Assembly: GCA_903813345.2 (NCBI GenBank) | Contig: CAIIXF020000009.1 | Coordinates: 6,070,030-6,134,029, forward strand | Source: Owenia fusiformis | Taxonomy: Eukaryota > Annelida > Polychaeta > Sabellida > Oweniidae | Direction: 5' to 3' | Length of the DNA stretch: 64,000 nt | Part shown: positions 1-12,000 of the stretch, in pieces | Numbering within the stretch: position 1 is the stretch's first letter | Layout: the number at the start of each line of letters is the position of its first letter | The notes under the pieces: generated by a model | What the model was told of the DNA's origin: nothing | Database searches by the model: none | Seen by the model: the letters and a program-made list of their open reading frames with translations, nothing else | Program-made: the position numbers and the translations under genes

Positions 1-3000
1 CCCAATCTCCCATTTCTGGGATCCATTGGAGACTAAACTACTGGTCTGTGAGACTAAATCATTACCTAACCAACAGAGCAAGCTGAACCAAAGTATTTCT
101 CTTACATCATCCATGTCTAGGGCTACTCTAGAACAACCGGTAGGTTCAGTTTAATTGCCTAAATATACTATTACATTTACTCTATAACCCCTTTATAGAC
201 CCCGTGTTATTCACATATACAAATGTAGTTCATTTCACAGATATGAATGAATATGTATTTTCCTCTTTTAGAGATATTTATACCGACAGAAAAACTAATG
301 TTAATTTGTATCTGAGATTTGATCAGTTTTCTTTAAAAAAAAACTGAAAGGGATTCAGGCTTTTCATAAGCAGAACAACTTTGTATGTCTCTTGCATCAT
401 CAATGTTTTGGTCTACCTCAGGCTCATCACTGAACAATTATTGAACAACCCTCGTAATTTTTAAACAAAATGACCGTTATTATTTGCACTGTTGAGAAAT
501 GATCGTGTTATTTTTTATTTCAGCCAGAAATGATGATCGTTTCTCTGTTCGTAACACCAGAGAATGGGGTCCTCATTCAAGACAGTTTCTCTATGAAGAA
601 GTCTCACAGCTCTATGCTTGGTATGCAGGTGCCCTATTACTACTTTGCTAGAAAGGTAAGTGATGCCAGGGTATCAGCTTTTGTAAATGGTCTGGTGGGT
701 TATTTGAATAAAACCTGTTCAGTTAAATACCTCTCCAAGTGGAACACTTTTCAAACTCATGTTACCCATAAACTTGTAAGTATAAAATAAACCTTTAAAA
801 ACAATATATATTAAACATTAGCAGACTTTGATAGGCCAAGGTCACCTTTGAAAATGTTAACTCATCTTCTTTTTGAAAATTAACCTTGTTTAGAATTTTA
901 CTCTCAGAACTGGCAAATACCCGTACGGGTGAAATAACGACATCTTTGTATACAGTTTAGTTGGGAAAACAGAAAACTAATATAAAACCATTTTATAGGC
1001 TGAAGATACAGACAAAGCCGATGCCAATGCTGCACTAGACGAGAGCATGAACCGTCCACAGACCACTGCAGCGCCATCTTTCACATCAAAGGCTGTTTCA
1101 CGACGTACTATGCGTGATTTCATTGGTCTAGAGGATGCAGATAAGAATGCGCGTGATGCCATGATGAACTTTAGCTTCTATCTGACTATAGGGAATATGG
1201 ATGAAGCATTCAAGGCTATTAAATTGATCAGGAGGTATGCATGCTTTTTATGTCCCCACCACATCACCACATAGTGTTTACTTGTAAAACTTGTGAGGGA
1301 GGGGGGGATTAGACACTGTTTTCTTTTTTGTGTTCTGTAACCATTTTGGGTACTTTCCCATCGACACTTGTGCTGATACATATTGTTAAAATCATAGACA
1401 TTTTTTAGAAATTGAGGTATGACACACCATGTAACATTAAGTACTCTTTGCTGTAGGGGGGGTGCCGTTGTTTTTTGACACCCTGTATAATTGTTTTATA
1501 ATATTTAGTAATTTACGATAACCAAACTGTCAGTATATCTCATAAATAATATCAGAATAGAATAATCTAATTAGAGTCTGTGTGACTAATCTAAATTAAA
1601 ATGTTTTTTCAAAATGCTGTTTTTGTAGTTTGATATCATAGAATCATATAAATAACTTTGCACCGTAGTCTTAATAGCAAATTAACTATTTCTCAGTAAA
1701 CATAATGATAACATTGTTCAAGATGGTCAATCAGTTAACTGCTAACACCTATTTGAAGCAACAACAGAAGATGGGGTATTCCTATGATGTATTCATATCA
1801 GATAACTGTAAATTACTGTTTTAAATTCTTGCTTTTGATTAGTTTATTGTTATCTATTCATAGTCCATGTATCAATGCTGAGGTCATATCCATGTTAACA
1901 TTTCATATTGCCGTTTGTATACATGTTAACAATTCATATATCAGTACTATAGCTATTCATATCCATGTTGATATTCATGTCCAATTACTGCTTATACCTG
2001 ATGACGAACAGGTCTCCACTGTACTGGTCTCCAACAATAAGATTACCTTCATTGTTTATTATAACATTATGTGGATACTTCATACCATCCTCTGATACAA
2101 GCAAGTACTTGATGAATTTACAGTTCTTGTCAACTAATACAACTCTTTGGTTGTTTCTGTCAGCAATGATAAGGTTGTTATCAGGATCAATGCAGACACA
2201 TTCTGGAGCACAAAGTTGGTCAGGTCCTCCACCTTTTGTACCACCATACTGATTGACTTCTTCTCCCCGCATTGTGAATCCTTTCACACAATGTGCACCC
2301 AATTCTGATATAAACACAGTGCTTTTACTATTTATTGTAACATAGTATGGGTTTGTGAGGTGACCCTTGCCAATAGTAGCTTGTATCTTTCCATCATTGT
2401 AATCAACAAGATATACACACTTGTCAGTGATGTCAACAACTAGCAGTCCTTTACCTGGTGCTTCACATATACCCCAGGGGTATTTGAATTTCCCTATATT
2501 CTTCTGGTGGACAAGGTTGTGATTGTAAATGCTGATACATTTGTTACTGTAATCAGTTGCTGCATATAAGTTACCCTGTATACAACATACATCATAGAAA
2601 TTACCATTGGCTGTGTGCTGTTTGGTGAAGGTGTCAGCAGTATAGCTGGACATACCAGCTGATAATTCATGGCATAATACAATGGTATTGTTGTACCCTT
2701 TTGTGACACCATATATTTCCTTTACACCTGGATTCTTGTCACCTAGATTAACTTTTCTTGTTACCTTGGGATCACAATATCTAGTTTTCTTTACTATGCA
2801 CCTTGTATCTAGGGTTTCAGGAATGACTCTATGGTGTAATTGCACCATGTTAGCAGGATCTAATGTTCCAGGTTGATACGTGTATTTGTCCACAGGGTCC
2901 TCATCTTCTTCAGGTATTCTTCCCCAATCTTGGAGCTTCTTCGCTGTATCAGTGCTTGAATTCATGATGTCAACAGGATGACCGTGTTTTATCAGAGCTG

Positions 3001-6000
3001 TAAGATGAAGAAGGGTACTTTCAGCTATTCCCTTTTCTAGCTCATGTTGGTCTTGGTTGGCTTGAATCTTCTTTGTTTTCTCATTGGCTACAGCTTTAGC
3101 TTCATTAAGAAGTTTTGCATGATTTTCATTTTGTTCTTTTAGTTGTTTTGCCAACTGTTCATCTAGTTCTTTATGAAGCTTTGTGAAGTACTCACCCAGT
3201 TGTTTACATTTTGCAGCATGATCTGTATCAATATCTTTGATTAGAGACTGTCTGTTTCCCTCGTATGATTGGAGATTGTCACTTGAATCCTGGATGAATT
3301 TCTCGAACAATTCCTTTCTTTGATTGGCTAGTCCAAATAGGGCAGAAATGTTGCGTTTCTCTTTATCAGCTGCTTCTTCGATGGCTTGGCAAGCATGCCC
3401 TGGATGTTCCGTGATACAGCAATGTGTGCATACGATGGCTTTATCTTTTGAACAGAAAAACTTTAGTGGCTGATCCTGATGCTTCGGGCATTGAATGTTG
3501 CGTTTGACATAGTTGTCCAGCGCTAGTCTTGCATCTTTCTCTGGATCTCCAGTCAAATCATACATGTTGTGGGATCGGGTACCTTGGGAACGCTTATGTG
3601 ACTTGTTACATGCCTGGCATAGGTTTTCAGCACACTCGACACAACGTGATACGGCTGGCACATCATCACCTTCCTGGGCACAGATATCGCAATTAGCCTT
3701 CGAGTTCTTATCGCGTGACAGTTGGTTTTCGAGGATTTCAACCATAGAGTTGATGGTAATATTAGTATGGTAGTCATCAACACCATTCTTTGGAATTTCA
3801 TGTTTGGCATTGCATATTGGACATGGAAATGTTTTATCTCTTTTCCCCTTATTTTTCTCGATCCAAGATTTAAGACAGTTCTTACAGTAGGAGTGTCCAC
3901 AGCTGAGAGATTTTGCATTTTTCAATGTCCCAGTGCAGATAATACAGGTCAACAACTCTTGATATTCATCAATCAAAGCATTTTTTGGACTCGAAGATGC
4001 CATTTTATCTTTTTTGGACAGTCACGATTGTACTCAAGAAGTTGAGGTGTTGGAGTTTGCTTTTATCTATAAGTACATAATCATTTATTTTTAAGATGAT
4101 AAGTAGACAGCACTTGAAATAAGTTATTTATGATGTCATGAGGCGATGTGACTAAAATGTTCTAGAAAAATAAGCACTTGAACTTCACTTGAATGCTGAG
4201 ACAGTCCTTGACATCTTATTTATAAATGATTGCCTACAAACATAAATCAGTTTTAAATGATATAAAGATTAATTATGCAGGAGCACCCTTTCCTCTCCTT
4301 GACATAAACTGACATTATCTTGGACTAGCAGTTCATTACAGTTCCATGCCATATTCCAGGGTTCAAATGATGCACCATCCAAAGAATAAATTGCTAGCTA
4401 CTATACCTACCTTCATATTTCAAATGCATTTGAATTTAATAGCAATTTTAGGCACATAATATTATTGTTGATTGAAACAAAAGAAAGATTTTGGGCATTT
4501 TGATTGTGATTAAAAGTAACTGATACTTTTTGAAAGTAACAATTCTGGAAAAGATTAGATAGATGTAACATTATACAGGGTGGGCCAAAAAACGCCACTT
4601 TTTTAAGACACTACAACTTTTTTATTTTCCAACCTACATACCCCAAATTTTGCCAAGTGCCAAGGGTTCTTAGTAATAATATAATGTAACAAGTCCTTCA
4701 ACTTGAATTATATTTGATCTAAAAGGGGAGTTCAATTGGTCCGCCACCCTAGTTGATGATATATTTTAGTTTTAGTCGCCTTGCTGACATTGCAGTATCA
4801 ATGAAATGTTAGCTAAGTTTTTTTCAACCTGTCTTAATTGCCAGCTTTAGTTGAGCAATTTTCTAGATTGGATGCCTCATACAATCTTCTGGAGACCTTC
4901 CCATACCCTATACTCACTGGGGTTTGCAACAGGGCTATTAGCTTGGCGATCATCAGGCTGTATAAGTTCAGGAACATTTTGCAAATTATGCTTATTTCTC
5001 ATGGCACACCAAATGTTTAAGTGAGATGCTGGTGACATATTTTATTCAAGTAAAAGTGTATAATTTATGATCCATGGCTAGATAACAACCTCAAGTCTCA
5101 TTTGGTATGCAAATTATGAAAATATATTAAAAATGAAAAAGTTATAGCATTTTGAAAAAAGTGGCATTTTTTGGCCCACTCTGTACATAGGAGGAGATCA
5201 GGGTTTTACTTGTCGTTGCATATTAACCTCAAATGGTAAGATCAATTGAAGAAGTTAAATAGCACTCATTTCCATGTTTCAACCTCCTTGACTAGCATGT
5301 CTCTACATCCCTTTGGCATAAACACTATTAATGGGAAGTGCCTTATTTGTATTTTCACTCCTTATTCAGAATTGTAGGCTCTTTCTATTGATGAAAGAAA
5401 GTATATATGTGAATTTAACAAATAGATTCGTTTTTGCAATGGAGGAGAATGGTCACCATTTGATACCCTGTATATGAATATTTTTAATATTGTAACCACC
5501 CTAAACCTACATGAGAGCTTAAAGGAATAAAACCAGAGCTTAGTTCAAGTATTGTACTTCAAATTATATTACTATCCAAATCCTTTAATTACAGCCATGT
5601 TATGCATCATTCAATACACATAAAAGTAAAATGAGAGGAACTCACTTATTCATTTTTCTCTATTTTGACACATATTAACAATGATCAAAAGTAATTAATC
5701 AGAAGTAAATAAATTAGTCAAATAATGAATTATATTTATTTGTTTATTTAATTGAAATTTGGGGAAATGAAATACTAAGCTGAGGCCTACCTTATTTCAT
5801 ATGCAGCAAGTGACTACCACAATGGCGATGTCACATTTGCTCCGTCATGATCGATGTCTCCTTGAATCTTCAAATAAATTCTTTGTCGATGGCCTAAATC
5901 TTTTATATCATTCCAAAGTGTATACATGTAGTTGGAGACTTGCCAAACTTGAGGATGTATATTCAAGTGTTAGATTACGTACTAGCCTGGGACATGCTGA

Positions 6001-9000
6001 AAATGAAATATATTCACATTATTTTGAACAAGATAAGAGTTTCTTCGAAGTTCTTAATTTATATGTGACATTGATGGTACTTTTTCAAGGTGAAATGAGA
6101 TGATTTATTTTCATTTTATGTCCTAACCACTTAAGCTCTCAATCTGTCAATTCTTTCAGTCATGATCTCCTTCATTAAATAGAATATAATGATGAAAAGC
6201 CCCATATGATAAATGCAGTGAATTGTTTAGAAGCAGTTACATTCTGATTCTTTAATAGTCTTATTTTGATTCCAGTGAAAGTGTTTGGGAGAACATGGCT
6301 AAGATGTGTGTGAAGACAAGAAGGTTAGATGTCGCCACTGTCTGTCTGGGCAACATGGGGCATGCTAGAGGGGCTAAAGCTTTACGTGAGTCAGTTGCTG
6401 AACCAGAATTAGATGCCAGGGTTGCTTGCTTGGCAGTGCAACTGGATTTACATGTAAGTAAAATAAAACATTTACATATCATGATATTAACTTGGTAAAA
6501 ATATTAAGGGAATATTTCAGTTAGGAGTGTGTATTGTTTTGTGTAACTTCCCAAATAATATGAGGTCATATCAAGGGCTTATTTAATACCTGGGGCTAAG
6601 TTGTGTACCAAACGAAACGAGAAACGACACAACATCCGGGGCTTTGTTTGGTCTTCATTAGACAATGGTGTATAGAGGGGTAGGTTTTCTCTTTTTTTAC
6701 CTTTCTCTGTACCGTTTTGCGGTTATTTTACTCCATGACATTGCAATCCATTCACATCAATAGTTACATAATTGATTGACTTAAATATATGATATGTAAA
6801 TAAGGGTTAATACGAACAGAATAAACAGGGAAATGTACTTGAAGTGGAGATTGTGTTTTCTGTCAGTCAGTCTTACCCCCCTTACCCAGCTCTATAGCGC
6901 AGTATAAGGTGACCTGATTATTCAAATGAGAAGACCCGGATGCGGACAATCTTCGTTTTAACTGTTGTTTCCAAACGGCTCCTGACCATAATTCACTAAA
7001 CTATTGAAAATATGTTACGTTATAAGGATAGATTGTTTTTACTTACCAATCATCAACATGTGCTGACATATTCAGCTCTGGACTTTAGACACATTGTCAG
7101 AAAAAATTTCAAGTTCTCGCACCCCTATCATTTATTGGCTAATTCAAATCGGATGTGGTAAAAAAACGAACGCCAATTTGCGAACGTTCCGGGTATTACG
7201 TTTGCCCTTGGTTGGCTCCTTGCAATTATTCGTTTACAATATTTCTGATCAATGTGACCCAATAATCACTATTTTACGTCTTTGACTTCTCAGCAATATA
7301 TACTATTATCCCTGCCCTCCCTCACTTCAAGTGTCTATAAACCACTTCAGATTTATAGATTTTGAGAATTAATTAGTCTACAAAGTTGCGTACTTATCAC
7401 GAGGCACATATGGGTCAGATGTTGTTTTTTAAGTCTCACAGCATATCACATGTCTCTATTTGCACATGTCACATACCAGTAATTTATTGATCTAACAAAT
7501 CTGATAGTGGTAGTTGAATCACATGTGTTATCAAAATGAGACAATTTACTGTATCTATATTTAACTGGGTCCTATGGAGATCAAATTAGACTTATTCCAA
7601 ATGTCATTGGTCCTGAGAGATTTTATTGAGTTGATTGCTGTAAATTGAGAAATTGTTGATGAAATATTCCAGAAAAATATATTAGTGATGTTCTGTTCCC
7701 ACTGTTACTTAAGGGAAATACATATAGGCTCCTTATTAACATACCTTTTATTTTGTAACATTATATGAAAGTCACCAATGTAATGTGTTATTAATACAGT
7801 AACCATGTATGATATATCAATTAAATATTTATTTTTGTTGCAGGAAGATGCAGTGAGGCTACTGAAAAATTGTAAACGGTATGATCTTTTGAATGACTTC
7901 TACCAGAGCAATGGCCAATGGGGCAAGGCCATGGAGACAGCTGAGATGTATGACAGGGTACATCTGAGGACAACGTACTACAACTATGGCAAACATCTAG
8001 AGACCAAAGGAGACGTCAATGGGGCCATTCCAAAGTAAATATATTTTTTTATTGGGTTTATTACTACAAGATATTACATACTAGGAAAGCCCAGATCAAT
8101 GCTAATAAATGCCAACAAGTTAATACATTTCTATCCTAAATTACTGTGGTGAAATAAACTATTTAATGTTTTAAAGATGTCATACATGCATGGAGGGATA
8201 TGATAATCCTTATTGGTCAAATTCCAAACACACTGGTGAACTTTGAGAAAAAATTACATTTTTATTTAAAACAAAGAAAGAATGGATCCACTTGGGCAGT
8301 TTTCTATCATATATGTACTTTACAATTGTTTAAAACATAGCTTCCTTATGCCATAATATATTGTGACATTATGAAGTTCATGATTTTCAGCTATGAAAAA
8401 TCTGAGACGCACAGGTTTGAGGTTCCAAGGATGTTGTTTGATGACACACAGATGTTAGAGAACTATATTGTCAAGAATAAAGACAAGTAAGCAATAATGG
8501 GACTATATTTTTTAGTTTTTTTATGTTCAAGAAATCATTAATCATGGATTGTATTTTAGAAAGGTTTAAAATTGTGTCAGGCCAAACTAAATGAAAATTT
8601 GATTATTTATGAATGTTTTTTAAGAAAATAAAGTCAAATATTAGTCGAAGTACAGTCACAAAATTCGATAATGAAGCAAATGACATTAAACCTTGATGTT
8701 TTTTAGGCAATTACGTAAATGGTGGGCCCAATACATGGAGAGTGCAGGTGAGATGGAGACAGCTTTGCAGTTCTATGAGGCTGCAGCCGACTATCTCTCT
8801 CTAGTCAGAGTCTACTGTTACTGTGGCAACCTGGACAAGGTATGTTCAAGTTGCTATAGAGATAAATATTATCATGCTATTAAAACCTACAGAGTACCCA
8901 AAATGTCTTTGAACCATCAATTATCACACATTATTTTATCACTGTCATATTCCTTATTTACTGATTGGTCTATATCTTTCGTACAAGGGAATGGGAAATA

Positions 9001-12000
9001 AGAATAGATATTCAACGGCTGTACGCATGACTACGAAATATCAAATGATATTCACCAGTTGCAACTTAGTCCAGTATTATTTTAATTTTATATTTCCCCA
9101 AGATTGAGCTAGTACAGTGTAATTTTACTTTTAAATATCGATAGTTTGTTGTTTGATTGTGGAATATCACTTGATAAATATGCAAAGGTATTCCCCTTAA
9201 CAGAATTAAATATATATAAAATATCAGTCATTACACATTTCAGCATGTGATACGGGAAATATTCCTCGAAAGTAAAAATTGTATCACCACGAAAGCGCAG
9301 CTTGAGTGGTGATACTTTTTTACTGAGTGGAATATTTCCCATATCACATACGCTATAAATGCTGATGACAATTTTATCACATACTATGTAGAATTTAAGT
9401 GATTTGATTGGTAGCTTTCTTTGACGTTCTAACTTCTAGTTCCCCAAATGAAGAATTTCGTCATTTCTAAGAAATAATGACATAGGCTATATGTGACGTC
9501 ATTATGAATTAGGAAAGGATAGAATGAAGTTGTACAACGTGGGGTATGTGTGCTCGTATCATATGAAATTTATGTGATACTGGAAAGCAACCAATCAAAT
9601 CACTAGATTTCTACATAGTATGTGATAATAGTGAATGTTGAAGACAAGACTCGACTAAAATCTGTACTGTATGTTTTGTTATCGTACATTATAGGCAGCT
9701 GAGATCTGTAATGAGACTGGGGACAGAGCAGCGTGCTATCATCTAGCAAGACAATATGAGAACAACAATGAAATCAAACAAGCCATTCACTTCTTCACCA
9801 GAGCCCAGGCCTATGGAAATGCCATACGACTATGCAAGGTATGAAGAAATTTTAAAATATCGAAATGTCACATCCTTTGTGATTTCAATAAACGAATACA
9901 ATAGATATGTATACTAAACCTGACAAATAAAAACTAATTTCTTATGGCAAATAAAAACTCTTACTTTTATATTCAAGTCTTACTTTTATATTCATATTTG
10001 AATTTTGTTCATAAGAGGATGTAGATGAGAGCATGGGTGTTAATTTAGACATCATATTTTAGGAGAACGAGTATGAAGACCAGTTGATGAATCTGGCCCT
10101 TGTTAGCAGCCCAGTGCATATGATAGAGGCAGCAAGGTACTATGAGAACAAACACGATGGCATGGACAAAGCAGTAATGCTATATCATAAGGTAACTAAT
10201 TAAACACTGTAGAAAAGCATCATATGCTTATGATTTCATCACTTATTCAAGAAAATGGTAGAGGTCATACTTTACTAAGTAAAATAGGTAGAAAAACACT
10301 TAATTTACAAATGATCATATATTTAATAGCTTATCCGAGATATTGGTAAAGCCATATATAATCTATTTTCCATGCAAATAATTCCCTTTTATTGATTACT
10401 TTAGGGTGGTAATTTTGCCAAAGCACTAGATCTTGCATTCCAAAGTCGTCAGTTAGGGGCTCTCCAACACATTGCAGAGGACCTCACTGACACTACTGAC
10501 CCTGAACTGCTGCAGAGGTGTGCTGACTTCTTCATGGAGAATGGACAGTTCGATAAAGCAGTGGATCTGCTTGCAGTAGGCAAAAAGGTAAGACAAAATA
10601 GTGTACCATTCTGTCATAGATTATGAAGCTTGATGCTGCTTTTCAAATTGTGGTGTGTACAGGGTTCATATGCATGTATTTTTATCTAGAAATGTTATAT
10701 CAGTACCATTCACTATTATTTCTGGGAAAATATAGAAAAAAAGAATTTTCATTACAACATTCATCAACCATGATTTTGATTATGCTATGAATTAGTTATC
10801 CTCCTTATCCATTGTTACTTTAAATTGTTTATCAATGGTGTGGCTAAAGATGCCCAAATAATCCCCAGTATACTGGACTGTATTTTGTACATCTGTGATT
10901 TCTAGTACATTGAGGCCCTAAAACTATGCCACCAACACCAAGTGCCAATGACAGAGGAACTAGTGGAGAAACTGACACCTGCTAAAGGGGTGGCTGAGAA
11001 TGAAACTGATGAGAGAAACAGGTAGGTGATCTATTAATTCTTCTATTATTCCACAACATGCAAGGGTTATATTTAGGAAATAAAGTATCTGGCTTTGTTC
11101 TATCCTTAAGCTCAAAGAATGCTGAAGGCATTGGAGTTGGTTTTTGGTTTTAAACTGAAGGCAGCATTTTCTTCAGATGATTTAAGCTATCATAACCTTG
11201 ATTTATTTGTCGTGTTTTGTCCACGCTATCACTATAACATTTGTTTTATTTTAAAAATTATACTGGTTTTCTTGAAGAAAGATGGCATGATCTTAATTGA
11301 AGTTTTTCTTTACACTCTAGGATATTAGAAGGAATAGCTGAAGTGTGTATGAACCAAAGACAATACCATTTAGCAACTAAGAAGTTCACACAGGCTGGAA
11401 ATAAAATGAAGGTACATTGTGCATTGTATTTACAACCTTACCCACTTATAAGTAAAACAATCTGGGTTGATGTTTGTGTGATAAAAATGCTGAAAAATAA
11501 TTAAATACGGGTTAATGCTAGTTCCATTGATTTCTAATTTGATTCTCTTTTTCTCTTTGTTTCATGACAATAGTCCGAAACAAGTTATATTTTTTTTATT
11601 AATCATATTTTTTATTTCAAGTTCATATATTATAACATTTAATATCATACAATCAAAATTCAACAAATTTAATCAATTTAACATTTGTTAAACAAGTTAT
11701 ATCAATAGATAAACCCTGCTGTTAGTATTTTATTTTGATTTAGAGTACAAAATCATGTTTTTGCTGAATTAGATTAGATGTAACATGTACAGTGCTGCCC
11801 TCTATTGATACTATTCTTCTCTTGTTATATGAATTATATATTTCATCAAACATATCTGTTTATATGCTTTTTATGCCACTTTCAAAAGTATTAAATTTAT
11901 ATATATGACATATTAAATGTTAATAAAAAATGTTTTTTTCCTTGTAATTTCCAGGCTATGAAATCTCTATTAAAATCAGGGGATACAGAAAAGATCATTT

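Larger units (their letters stand above)
1235..6275 (+). other. IFT140 copy 1 intron 3, host of the nested TRIM gene
   Basis: A 5.0 kb intron. It holds the - strand TRIM gene (1985-4003) and a TA-flanked MITE (4576-5183). Stretches 1235-1984 and 5184-6275 align with copy 2 in patches and show no other convincing gene; their short ORFs lack codon-level support. Confidence 0.8.
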
